DNA of 64,000 bases from Aequorivita sp. (GTDB lineage Bacteria; Bacteroidota; Bacteroidia; Flavobacteriales; Flavobacteriaceae). Positions 1-7,153 of the stretch are shown here, piece after piece. The notes beneath the pieces are model-generated. The model was given only the letters and a program-made list of their open reading frames with translations. It was not told the DNA's origin and made no database searches. The number at the start of each line of letters is the position of its first letter. Positions within the stretch are counted from its first letter, which is position 1. The position numbers and the translations under genes are program-made. The DNA lies in contig JAUYGY010000014.1 in NCBI GenBank assembly GCA_030690315.1, positions 1 through 64,000 on the forward strand, written 5' to 3'.

Positions 1-340
1 TGGCACGGTCACTCCGAAATAGCCAATCACTGATAAATCAATTAATACAAAAATCGGTAACATCATCATCAACTATAAAAAAGCACCAATCAAAAACCTT
101 AGCTTTTCTAAATCAAATTATTTCAAAACATTTTCAATCCAAAAAGATGATGCATTTAAAGCAATTGAAGATAAAGCTATAAATGAGTTTAAAGACGCTT
201 TAAAACCAAATGAACATATTACAACCATCCAGTGTTTAAATATCATTAGATGTGATGTTATACACCATTCATCAAACCCCAGATTTAAATTCTCAAAAGA
301 AACGAATATAAAAATAAATAATATCCTTCACCGTGTTATT

Positions 341-1246
341 ATGCAACAAATGCAAGTTCAATCTATAAACGAAGGTTATCTTTTTTTCAAGAGAAATAAA
401 ACGAACGGAAGATTAGATACGAACCTTACTTCATTACCTGGCTATTTAAAACAATTTATAATCAATACGAAAAATGAAAACTTGGTACATCTGGATATTA
501 AGAACTCACAACCATTTTTTTTCTATACCCTTTTAAAAAATAATAAAAGTGTAGAACCTCTTGAACTAGAAAGATATAAAAACTTAATCCTAACTGGTAA
601 TTTATATGAATATCTAATTGAAGAATATTTGAAAGTTTCCGATTCAAAAACTTTCAAATATTTGGAACAAGAAGAAAAAAGAAATTATATCAAAAAGCTT
701 TTATTCAAGATTTTCTACTCAAAAGTAAATTCCTTCAAAAAACAAAAAGATTTTTTTGGTGGATTATTCCCAACAATTATGGAAGTTATCAATGAAAAAA
801 ATCTGTCGGTTCACAATACATTGGCAATTGAATTACAAACAATGGAATCGTTTACAATAATCGATAAACTATTAATTAACCTTCAAGAAAAGAATATACT
901 TCCACTAACCATACACGATTCATTTTTATGTTCGGAAAGTGAAATTGATATTGTTTTAAAAGAAATTAATAACGTATTCACCAACCTTTATGGTTGTGTA
1001 CCGCAATTACATTATGATGTAATCGGTAAACCAGTAATTCAAGATGATATTGAAACTGAAACTAAAGATATATATGCAGATTTATCATTCGAAGAATTTC
1101 TTGATATAATAAATAGCGAAGATTTTATACCAACATTAACCGAAGATGAATTATTCGAATATGATATATATATTCCAAATGATAAACCTTTTGAACAACA
1201 AGAAATAAAAACATTAACCATTGAAGAATTATTACAAGTAGCTTAA
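341..1246 (+). CDS. PolA-like minimal polymerase/replication protein, 5' end unresolved
   Basis: I do not know a name for this family, but three motifs resemble the palm of family A polymerases. Residues 51-58 read LDIKNSQP, like motif A (D-x-x-x-S-Q). Residues 114-128 hold an arginine, paired lysines and FYSK, like motif B on the fingers helix. Residues 190-194 read TIHDS, like motif C. This suggests nucleotide polymerisation during replication of the element, and is an inference. The frame is open from base 23 to the stop with no ATG, GTG or TTG before 341, and a TAG lies at 20-22, so the ATG at 341 may be an internal methionine of a longer, broken gene. The C-terminal 80 residues are acidic and lack recognisable motifs. 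Stop is 2 bases before the next gene. Confidence 0.6.
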   Translation: MQQMQVQSINEGYLFFKRNKTNGRLDTNLTSLPGYLKQFIINTKNENLVHLDIKNSQPFFFYTLLKNNKSVEPLELERYKNLILTGNLYEYLIEEYLKVSDSKTFKYLEQEEKRNYIKKLLFKIFYSKVNSFKKQKDFFGGLFPTIMEVINEKNLSVHNTLAIELQTMESFTIIDKLLINLQEKNILPLTIHDSFLCSESEIDIVLKEINNVFTNLYGCVPQLHYDVIGKPVIQDDIETETKDIYADLSFEEFLDIINSEDFIPTLTEDELFEYDIYIPNDKPFEQQEIKTLTIEELLQVA

Positions 1247-1248
1247 AA

Positions 1249-1638
1249 ATGACAAGATTAACAACAAACCAAATTAAAAACCTAGTGATTCTTACCCTTT
1301 CACTAGGTCTTCTGGTTTTATATGTATTCTCACCTTCAAATAAGGTTGATACATCATTCCAAAAGGAACAAATAGAAGTTCTTAATCAACAAAATATTAA
1401 GCTGCTTAAATCAAACGATTCACTTGATGTAGTCAATTCACAATTGGATTACCAAATAGCACAACTGAATGATGTAATACAAGTGACCAACGGCAAATTG
1501 ATTATCTCAAATTCAAAACTTAAGGATTTAACCGAAAAACAAACCAAGATTAAAGATTTGGTTAATAAGATTCCAGATAATCAAATAGCAAATGAACTAT
1601 CCAAATACCTAAACAGAAGGGATTTAAAAAATAATTAG
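1249..1638 (+). CDS. Membrane-anchored coiled-coil protein
   Basis: A 129-residue protein of unknown family. Residues 10-28 form one hydrophobic segment, and the rest (about 35-115) is a polar heptad-like region rich in L, N, Q, K and S that should form a coiled coil outside the membrane, with an N-in, C-out topology the likeliest. In a phage context a single membrane anchor followed by a coiled coil is the shape of an i-spanin, but no lysin or holin is visible nearby, so this is only a possibility. It begins 2 bases after the polymerase-like gene, so the two are probably co-transcribed. Confidence 0.6.
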   Translation: MTRLTTNQIKNLVILTLSLGLLVLYVFSPSNKVDTSFQKEQIEVLNQQNIKLLKSNDSLDVVNSQLDYQIAQLNDVIQVTNGKLIISNSKLKDLTEKQTKIKDLVNKIPDNQIANELSKYLNRRDLKNN

Positions 1639-1703
1639 ATTTTATTTTCACCAAACCTGGCTTTTTGGAAACTTCTAAGTATTTATATTAAAAGCAATAT
1701 AAT

Positions 1704-2030
1704 ATGAAAGAAGAAATTACAAAGGCAATCAACATTCTTGTGTGTTACTCTTACCTATACCCTTCTACCAAATTCGTTTACATTCAAATCTATCCAGCAT
1801 ATCTTAATGTTGGATTCTACGATACAGATAAAAAACCATTCACACTATATGAAATGGGTGAACTTGAAGAAAATTCAAATGGAAACCAAGAAGCATTCAC
1901 AACCAAAGGACTATTGGAACAATACGATGAACTTGGTGTGGAAGAATTAGCGAACTTTTTCCAAGACAAACAATTCGAAGCTGCGGTTAAGAACATAACA
2001 GATTCAAAAAAGAAAAACAATAGTGAATAA
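1704..2030 (+). CDS. Hypothetical protein of the element
   Basis: A 108-residue acidic protein that I do not recognise. The N-terminal half has alternating hydrophobic and aromatic residues (residues 10-40, tyrosine-rich) consistent with a small mixed alpha/beta fold; the C-terminus is charged. The ATG follows a 65-base gap after the coiled-coil gene. The stop overlaps the GTG start of the sigma factor gene by a few bases, so translation of the two is probably coupled and it may act with or on the sigma factor. That link rests only on position. Confidence 0.55.
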   Translation: MKEEITKAINILVCYSYLYPSTKFVYIQIYPAYLNVGFYDTDKKPFTLYEMGELEENSNGNQEAFTTKGLLEQYDELGVEELANFFQDKQFEAAVKNITDSKKKNNSE

Positions 2031-2748
2031 GACATCTGAAAATAATATTGCATTCTTCGTTGCAAATAATTCAATCAAATTATCTAATAAAAAAATTGAT
2101 AAGATGTTTGAAGAACGAATAGAAAATGAAAATAATATTGCAAGAACTCACCTACCACTTGTTCTTGCAATCGCTAATTCATTCAATTACACCACTGGTG
2201 TTTCATTTGATGAAATATTTTCAGCCGGCCTTCTTGGTCTTACATATGCAATTCAAACATACAAACCAACACATAGCGAGAAATACCAAGCAACCTTTAC
2301 CACATACGCCAAAATCTGTATAACTAATAAAATAATTGAATTTAAGAATGTTGATGAAATAATTAAACCACCAAAATGTAACCGTAATAATAACGTAGTA
2401 CCAACAACATATAAATTTTCAGATTTATTAAGAGATAATAATGATGGTGATGAACCCACAATGGAAGAAAGAATAGCGAATGAATTTGAAGATGATTATC
2501 AAGAAAACGAAATAAATAACGAATTGGAATTAATCCAAATAATAAAGCAAGAAGTAAAGAAAGAAAAACAGCAAGATATTATTATCAAATATTTCGGTCT
2601 AATGTGCGAAGCTAAAAACTATAGAGAACTGGCAAAAGAATATAACACCTCATATCAAAATATCGGTTCGACATTTAACAAAGTAATAAACAAGCTTAAA
2701 AAGAATGAGCGTTTCAAAATGAAACTAAAACAACTATATAACAATTAA
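2023..2748 (+). CDS. Element-encoded sigma-70-type RNA polymerase sigma factor
   Basis: Directs host RNA polymerase to promoters, probably those of the element. Residues about 38-108 match sigma region 2: an entry helix with HLPLVLAIA, the D-E-I-F-S-A-G-L-L-G-L core-binding helix, and a TYA-x-I-C-I-x-N-K-I-I-E-F stretch typical of the -10 recognition helix. Residues about 195-230 form a region 4 helix-turn-helix (YRELAKEYNTSYQNIGSTF). A long acidic linker (about 130-175) separates them. Start is GTG at 2023, overlapping the upstream stop; an ATG at 2104 would remove the first 27 residues but keep region 2. It is unlike the two ECF sigma factors elsewhere in the window in length and linker, fitting a late-gene sigma factor of a phage. 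Confidence 0.8.
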   Translation: MNKTSENNIAFFVANNSIKLSNKKIDKMFEERIENENNIARTHLPLVLAIANSFNYTTGVSFDEIFSAGLLGLTYAIQTYKPTHSEKYQATFTTYAKICITNKIIEFKNVDEIIKPPKCNRNNNVVPTTYKFSDLLRDNNDGDEPTMEERIANEFEDDYQENEINNELELIQIIKQEVKKEKQQDIIIKYFGLMCEAKNYRELAKEYNTSYQNIGSTFNKVINKLKKNERFKMKLKQLYNN

Positions 2749-2768
2749 AAAAAATACTATGAAAAACA

Positions 2769-3551
2769 TTGAGCAAATTAACCAAACAACAATTCAAGCT
2801 TCACAACGAAGCTGAAGAAATACTTAAAAAAGATAAACTTTCAGAAGATGAAAAATACTTCGTATTCGAAAATTGGAACGAAGGTGCAACTAGTATTAAT
2901 TCACAAGCTGGCGCATTCTTTACACCAATGGGCCTTGCAAGAGATTTTAGCCTTGAAATATTCCCAGATTCAAACGTCATAGATTTATGTGCTGGAATAG
3001 GTGCATTATCTTATTACGCATTCCACCACACAAACTGCAATGTAACGTGCGTTGAAATCAATCCAAAGTATGTTGAAGTTGGAAAAAAACTACTCCCAGA
3101 AGCAACCTGGATTAATGCAAGCATTTTTGAATATCAAACCTTTGGTCACTACGACCAAGTAATATCAAACCCACCATTCGGTAAAATTAAAACTGGTATT
3201 GATTCGGAACTACTGAAAGATTTTAAATACAAGGGAAAAGAATTTGAATATATCACCATTGAAATCGGTGAATATGTTGCAGATTATGGAACATTCATTA
3301 TACCACAAGGTTCAACGCCATTTAAGTATAGTGGTTCACAAATTGGATTCATTGATTTGAGGGAAACATCCAAAGGTTATAACCCATACGGACAAGAACC
3401 TATGCAGAAGGTAAAAAAATTCTTAAAGGAAACTGGATATAATCCAATATTCAATTTAGGTATAGATACTTCAATGTATAAGAACGAATGGAAAGGTGTA
3501 TCACCAACGTGTGAAGTTGTTAATTTCGATTGGAAGGGTCTTTGGTGGTAA
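2769..3551 (+). CDS. N6-adenine DNA methyltransferase-like protein
   Basis: A 260-residue S-adenosylmethionine-dependent methyltransferase. Motif I is residues 71-79 (IDLCAGIGA), an acidic loop follows in VTCVEINPKY (92-101), and the catalytic NPPF motif is at 134-137, the form used by enzymes that methylate an exocyclic amino group, usually adenine N6. No restriction partner is adjacent, so it is likely an orphan enzyme protecting or marking element DNA, though protein or RNA targets cannot be excluded. Start is TTG at 2769; the nearby ATG at 2759 is in another frame and closes after 18 codons, and a TGA at 2760 blocks upstream extension. Its stop overlaps the next ATG (TAATG at 3549-3553). 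Confidence 0.75.
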   Translation: MSKLTKQQFKLHNEAEEILKKDKLSEDEKYFVFENWNEGATSINSQAGAFFTPMGLARDFSLEIFPDSNVIDLCAGIGALSYYAFHHTNCNVTCVEINPKYVEVGKKLLPEATWINASIFEYQTFGHYDQVISNPPFGKIKTGIDSELLKDFKYKGKEFEYITIEIGEYVADYGTFIIPQGSTPFKYSGSQIGFIDLRETSKGYNPYGQEPMQKVKKFLKETGYNPIFNLGIDTSMYKNEWKGVSPTCEVVNFDWKGLWW

Positions 3552-3766
3552 TGGACTGGCAAACAAAAGGACTTCTTATAAGGTCAATAGAGGCTTATAA
3601 TAAAATGGATTCCATCCAACAAAAGGAATCAATTGAACACATCCACAAGATGTTTAAACAGCACAAAAAGAACCTTGAAATATGGGAGGAAAGCTATGCG
3701 GAATATTACCCCAAAGCTGCCGAAATATTCTTAAGAATATTTGATAAAAAAAATGTTAACTCTTGA
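3551..3766 (+). CDS. Small helical protein of the element
   Basis: A 71-residue protein of unknown family. It is predicted all-helical, with an amphipathic stretch at residues 8-45 and an aromatic-rich end (IWEESYAEYYPKAAEIF). The ATG at 3551 shares its A with the stop codon of the methyltransferase gene, so translation is probably coupled; a TTG 21 bases earlier in the same frame is a less likely start. The coupling suggests a partner of the methyltransferase, but nothing in the sequence shows a function. Confidence 0.6.
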   Translation: MDWQTKGLLIRSIEAYNKMDSIQQKESIEHIHKMFKQHKKNLEIWEESYAEYYPKAAEIFLRIFDKKNVNS

Positions 3767-3836
3767 CCTTTAATATTTTTGAAAAGGAACTTGGAACGGC
3801 AATGCACAATATACACAACAAGCGTTATTGAATCAG

Positions 3837-4037
3837 TTACGGCTCCGTCTTCCCCCTATCTTTTATTGCCCTTATCAATTTAATTAACTCATTGTTTACC
3901 GATTCCCTTTTTGCCTTGGGAAGAAATATATAAATCAATATCACCACTACCAAAAAAAGGAACGGTGTAAATATTGTTTGGCTGAGCAATTTTGTAATCA
4001 GTTCAATTGTTGTTGGCGCATCTGTTAAGTTTTCCAT
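3837..4037 (-). CDS. Small single-pass membrane protein
   Basis: A 66-residue protein starting at the ATG at 4037, which gives a short N-terminal tail, a strongly hydrophobic segment (FTPFLFLVVVILIYIFL) at residues 22-38 and a basic, amphipathic C-terminal tail. A start 27 codons upstream is also open but adds a region without hydrophobic or conserved character. The gene converges on the small helical gene and is the only minus-strand gene in this half of the element before the tyrosine recombinase. Size and topology would fit a holin-like or accessory membrane peptide; that is a guess from shape. Confidence 0.45.
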   Translation of the reverse strand: MENLTDAPTTIELITKLLSQTIFTPFLFLVVVILIYIFLPKAKRESVNNELIKLIRAIKDRGKTEP

Positions 4038-4099
4038 TACCGAAATTATTAGGTTTATATTTTTAAAAGAGCAAGGTATTAACCAAGCTTTTGATTCAT

Positions 4100-4230
4100 T
4101 GTGACAACTAAATTTCAATCTAGCAACCCAAGATAAACACTGGGTTTCTAATATTCTGTGACAGCTTTTATATAAACAAAAAATTGTGGATTCTGTTAAA
4201 TAAACAAAATTTGGAATAAGCTGTTACAAA
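4100..4230. repeat. Iteron-like TGTNACARCT repeats
   Basis: Three related words lie within 130 bases: GTGACAACT at 4101-4109, GTGACAGCTT at 4158-4167 and, inverted, AAGCTGTTAC at 4218-4227. The last two form a 9-of-10 inverted repeat. Between and beside them is a direct repeat of ATAAACAAAA (about 4171 and 4199), and a 6-bp stem AACCCA/TGGGTT spans 4125-4146. They lie upstream of the small membrane gene at 4037 and could be an operator or part of a replication origin. Confidence 0.35.
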
Positions 4231-4990
4231 TATGTTTTTCCAAACCTAAACCAATCCCCATATAAAAAAAAGGACACGGTTTTCACACTTCAAATTGCAA
4301 GGTCTAAAATTGGTTTTTCTAAAAAAAGTACAGTTTTATAATTTTCCATATTACCCAAAATTAGATTAATATTTTCCAAACTATCAAATTCCCTATCATA
4401 GCTATAACTTGTATATAGCACTTATTTCTTGGGTCTAAATTACCTCCATATACCATTGTTTGTTGCTCAGAATTCTGAACAATTTCTAAACAGTATAGGC
4501 CAATAACAAGACCACCTTATCCAGTGAAATTGTCAATATGTATTTTTTAATTAATGAGTTTTGAAAACCGATAGTTTACTATGCAAGTTTTCTGGATTAA
4601 TCTATCCACTCAATCGGATAGAAGTTTACAATTAGCAATAACATTATTGCCCTCTGGTTGATACTCTATTTTGCAACAACCACCATCTAAGTTATTATGG
4701 TCAACGTAAATGTAATAATAAATTTAATTGCGTTTGAAACTTTAACGTGAACCTTTCTAACTCCCATAGAAGCAAAATAAAATTGTTTAAGAGGCATTAG
4801 ACTGGTGAGATGGATTTAGAAAGTGACGGTAAGACATACCACATCCAATGGATAAGAAGGGAATACCTTATTGATAAAATGTAATTATTGTTATAAGGCG
4901 GTTTATAATTAGCTGAAGATATAATAATGAAAAATTGAACGGTAACTATGTTTCTTTTTTCACTCTGGTTGCCAAGGAATTAAAATTGGG
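4231..4990. other. Non-coding stretch of the element, nothing recognised
   Basis: About 760 bases with no credible gene on either strand. The sequence is AT-rich with frequent stop codons in all frames. A 24-codon reading frame starts at 4809 but has no support. I see no strong stem-loops or long repeats here. It may contain decayed genes or cis-acting sites. Confidence 0.4.
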
Positions 4991-4993
4991 CAT

Positions 4994-5019
4994 AAAAAAA
5001 ACCCCTCCCATAAGGGGTT
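4994..5019 (-). terminator. Intrinsic terminator, minus strand
   Basis: Stem AACCCCT (5000-5006) with AGGGGTT (5013-5019), loop of 6 bases, followed on the minus strand by a run of eight T (A-run at 4994-5001 on the plus strand). It lies just after the candidate 28-residue peptide. Confidence 0.7.
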
Positions 5020-5027
5020 TGGTGGTC

Positions 5028-5114
5028 TTACTTCTTCTTAAAGAAATCAATAAAGGCTTTAAGAAGTTCAAGAATTGCAGTCAACAATACAATCGTGGAA
5101 ATAAATTCTGTCAA
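5028..5114 (-). CDS. Candidate 28-residue hydrophobic membrane peptide
   Basis: A very short frame on the minus strand starts at TTG (5114) and ends at TAA (5028-5030). It reads M-T-E-F-I-S-T-I-V-L-L-T-A-I-L, then a leucine/phenylalanine-rich amphipathic part, ending in three lysines. The composition, one transmembrane-length helix with a basic tail, is that of type I toxin peptides (Fst/Ldr, TxpA style) and other small membrane peptides. An intrinsic terminator begins 9 bases after the stop, so a transcript evidently ends here. No ATG is available and no clear promoter was found upstream, which keeps confidence low. Confidence 0.35.
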   Translation of the reverse strand: MTEFISTIVLLTAILELLKAFIDFFKKK

Positions 5115-5342
5115 AATTTAATAATAAAGTAAAATAAGCAACTAAGGAAAAGCAATTAAATAATCTGTTAACTTTTGTTTCCATATTGTTTGATTACCCA
5201 GTGCCTAAGCAATACTGTACTATTATTCGATATTGCACAAGGACTTCTTTGAACAAATATTATTGACGGTATTAATATATAAAAAACTTTGTTTATTGTC
5301 CAAAAAAAAATAAGGCTAACTATGTTAAAATTATCCACGTTG

Positions 5343-5378
5343 AAAAAAGAAACCCCACCTAAACCGATGGGGTTTTTT
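5343..5378. terminator. Bidirectional terminator after the tyrosine recombinase
   Basis: Stem AACCCCA (5351-5357) with TGGGGTT (5368-5374), flanked by an A-run on the left and a T-run on the right so that it can stop transcription from both sides. On the minus strand it ends the tyrosine recombinase transcript. Confidence 0.65.
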
Positions 5379-5393
5379 ATTGGATGTATAATT

Positions 5394-5414
5394 GGGGTTA
5401 CCATTGGCAACCCC
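5394..5414. terminator. GGGGTT/AACCCC hairpin
   Basis: An almost perfect palindrome: GGGGTT at 5394-5399 and AACCCC at 5409-5414, with CC/GG pairing inside. It lies between the recombinase stop (5424) and the stronger terminator at 5343-5378. It lacks a long T-run, so it may be a helper stem or a protein-binding site. Confidence 0.4.
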
Positions 5415-5423
5415 ACCTTATTA

Positions 5424-5963
5424 CTACAAGTTCATATATATATCATTCAGTTCTTCTTGTTGAATACCTAGGTAAGTTCTGGTAACCAACGTTGAACTAT
5501 GATTGAATAACTGTGATAGATATATCAAGCTACGTTCTGATTGCTTATCATTCATCCATACCCTTCTACCAAATCCTTTCCTTAATGAATGTGAAGATAC
5601 ACCCTTTCCAAAGTATTGCTTAATCAATCTGTTAACGTGTTGTGATGAATATACCGAACCCTTTTGGGATGTGAATGCTTTACCACCAAGTTGATAGGTA
5701 ACTTCTTCTTCAAAGTGCTTTAAAGCTTCTTTAATAGCTTCATTCACTTTAAGAGTTCGCTTCTTCTTGGTCTTTCCTTCAATGATTGTGATGGTATCTT
5801 GTTTCAGTTGGTCAAAGGTCAATGATAATAAATCATCAATGCGTAATCCTAAGTTGATTCCACAAACGATTAGTAAACCGAATTTTGGATTGTCATTTGA
5901 TTTAATCAGCTTCATACCCTTGTTTAAAGCTTTATCATAATCGATGTAAGTTGAACCAGTCAT
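5424..5963 (-). CDS. Catalytic-domain-only tyrosine recombinase
   Basis: A 179-residue member of the phage-integrase/Xer family that cuts and rejoins DNA through a tyrosine nucleophile. All catalytic residues are visible: Arg41 (GLRIDDLL), a lysine in the beta-hairpin (about 64-68), H-S-L-R-K with His125 and Arg128, His155 (FNHSS) and Tyr164 (RTYLG). The usual N-terminal core-binding domain is absent, as in FimB/FimE-type invertases. Start is the ATG at 5963: a -33/-7 promoter at 6019-6016 and 5995-5988 on the minus strand would begin transcription near 5981, so the ATG at 5990 cannot be used. It is a second recombinase beside the serine integrase and may act in inversion, dimer resolution or cassette exchange. 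Confidence 0.8.
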   Translation of the reverse strand: MTGSTYIDYDKALNKGMKLIKSNDNPKFGLLIVCGINLGLRIDDLLSLTFDQLKQDTITIIEGKTKKKRTLKVNEAIKEALKHFEEEVTYQLGGKAFTSQKGSVYSSQHVNRLIKQYFGKGVSSHSLRKGFGRRVWMNDKQSERSLIYLSQLFNHSSTLVTRTYLGIQQEELNDIYMNL

Positions 5964-5987
5964 ATTGTAATAGTTTATTGTGAAGTA

Positions 5988-6019
5988 CAAAGATAATGTT
6001 CATTAATGATATATACAAA
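5988..6019 (-). promoter_or_regulatory. Flavobacterial promoter of the tyrosine recombinase
   Basis: On the minus strand TTTG (6019-6016) is followed after 20 bases by TATCTTTG (5995-5988), a full match to the Bacteroidota consensus TTTG, 17-23 bases, TAnnTTTG. Predicted transcription start is near 5981, leaving a leader of about 18 bases before the ATG at 5963. Confidence 0.65.
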
Positions 6020-6103
6020 TATAAATGAACTTTTATTATAATGACTTGATTGGTATGTACCGTAAACATTAGTAATGTTCATTTATATACTAAGTGAACA
6101 TTA
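5994..6103. promoter_or_regulatory. TAATGTTCA inverted-repeat sites
   Basis: A perfect 9-bp inverted repeat TAATGTTCA (6073-6081) / TGAACATTA (6095-6103) with a 13-base spacer, and a second, imperfect copy TAATGTTCA (5994-6002) / TGAACTTTT (6026-6034). The second copy covers the recombinase promoter. They are candidate operators in the divergent region, or core sites for the tyrosine recombinase itself. Confidence 0.5.
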
Positions 6104-6175
6104 TTTTATAATAGGGTATTCTTATTAACAAATGGTTTGTGAATAAGTTTTTCTTATAGTTATATTGAATTGTCT

Positions 6176-6183
6176 TATCTTTG
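6176..6183 (+). promoter_or_regulatory. -7 box TATCTTTG before the 66-residue gene
   Basis: A perfect TAnnTTTG. No convincing -33 element is seen. Transcription would start near 6190, after the ATG at 6184, which argues for translation from the ATG at 6208. Confidence 0.45.
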
Positions 6184-6207
6184 ATGAATAATCTTAAATA
6201 TCAAATT

Positions 6208-6408
6208 ATGAAAACAATTAATAGCTTCGGTTGGAATGTTGAAACGATTCGGAATTCAAAAGATATAGGTGTTACCGATGGTAATCTATCTTATAAGTGT
6301 AATGTGCTTGTTCAAGCGATTACTGCACCAGATGGTTCTAAAATACTTGTGGAACAACACATCGAAAATGATGGTGAGTATCAAGATATTCTGATTTCAA
6401 GAGTATAG
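6208..6408 (+). CDS. Small hypothetical protein, divergent from the recombinase
   Basis: A 66-residue protein that I do not recognise. It looks like a small alpha/beta fold: an N-terminal helix (MKTINSFGWNVETIRN), then beta-like segments with YKCNVLVQAITAPDG and a C-terminal ILVEQHIENDGEYQDILIS. ATGs at 6184 and 6208 are in frame; I prefer 6208 because the -7 box at 6176-6183 would place the 5' end of the mRNA near 6190. It is transcribed away from the tyrosine recombinase across the TAATGTTCA repeats, so it could be a directionality or control protein for it, though no helix-turn-helix is evident. Confidence 0.5.
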   Translation: MKTINSFGWNVETIRNSKDIGVTDGNLSYKCNVLVQAITAPDGSKILVEQHIENDGEYQDILISRV

Positions 6409-6738
6409 GGGTGCTGGGGGGCCTGTAATGCGTGGCGTGGCTGTCCTAATTCGTTAATATCTTATATCCCCTTTTTAAGTAACCCTACTTCATTTCCCAT
6501 TTCTAGCGTTTTTCAATGTCATTGGATATTGGAGTTATTAACAATTGCTGAAATTTATTTTTACCAAGAAAATAAAATTATTTTAGTGTAATTTTGAAAA
6601 TATGGTAAATAATAGTAAAAAGGTAGTAAATAGTGGTAATTATTGCAAGTTGGATATTTCTACAATGTAAAAATTAAACGACCTTTTATTGTGAATAAGT
6701 TTGTATTAAGTGTGAGGTTATTTGGCTCAGATATGTTT
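6409..6738. other. Gene-free stretch of the element
   Basis: About 330 bases without a credible gene. It begins with an unusually G-rich patch (6409-6450) compared with the AT-rich surroundings and then continues with AT-rich sequence. No strong stem-loop is apparent. Confidence 0.4.
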
Positions 6739-6752
6739 TATCTTTGGCTTGT

Positions 6753-6896
6753 AGAGAAAAGAAAAGGAATGCAGGTCTTAATTACATTCCTTTAATTGTT
6801 CTGGTAAAATAAGTAAATCAAAACTTCTGTTGTAGTGAAGTAAGATTGAAAATTTCTAAGGGCTTCAGCAGTTGTATTGTTGAAGCTCTTTTTTTG
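6753..6896 (+). ncRNA. Candidate small RNA of the element
   Basis: A perfect -7 box TATCTTTG (6739-6746) is followed about 115 bases later by an intrinsic terminator. Between them are two stem-loops: AAAGGAATG (6763-6771) with CATTCCTTT (6785-6793), and ACTTC (6823-6827) with GAAGT (6837-6841). The only start codon inside gives an 8-residue frame. A structured RNA of about 145 bases is the simplest reading. No -33 element at a usual distance was found, and I recognise no RNA family. Confidence 0.4.
6859..6895 (+). terminator. Intrinsic terminator of the candidate small RNA
   Basis: Stem AAGGGCTTCA (6859-6868) with TGAAGCTCTT (6881-6890), one G-T wobble, then a seven-T run ending at 6895. Confidence 0.65.
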
Positions 6897-7078
6897 TTTA
6901 GAATATCAAACTGTTTACAGTATCAAATTTAAATATTAAATATTAGATTTAGGTATTGGTGCACAACAAATGTGAGGTAGTTATAAAGATGTTACAATTG
7001 ATTACAACACCCCTATTTCTAAGGGTACGTAACATTATATATACTACACTTGTTAATAAAAATTTTAATTATTTTAAA

Positions 7079-7118
7079 AATTTGTTTCGGTTTTGTCGCT
7101 AATTTGTTTTGGTTTTGT
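7079..7118. repeat. 18-bp direct repeat after the integrase gene
   Basis: AATTTGTTTCGGTTTTGT at 7079-7096 is repeated with one change at 7101-7118, an offset of 22 bases, or about two helical turns. It lies 36 bases beyond the stop of the serine recombinase gene. Confidence 0.5.
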
Positions 7119-7153
7119 TTAATTAATGTTTGTTAAACACTCCAAGTTTTTTT

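Noticed and set aside
4809..4883. 24-codon plus-strand frame in the non-coding stretch of the element
   Set aside because: No hydrophobic character, terminator or promoter to support it.
4935..5132. 65-codon plus-strand frame in the element
   Set aside because: It runs across the terminator stem at 5000-5019 and has a repetitive low-complexity product; the minus-strand peptide explains the region better.
5168..5416. 82-codon minus-strand frame
   Set aside because: It is made largely of the two hairpins at 5343-5414 and has no protein-like composition.
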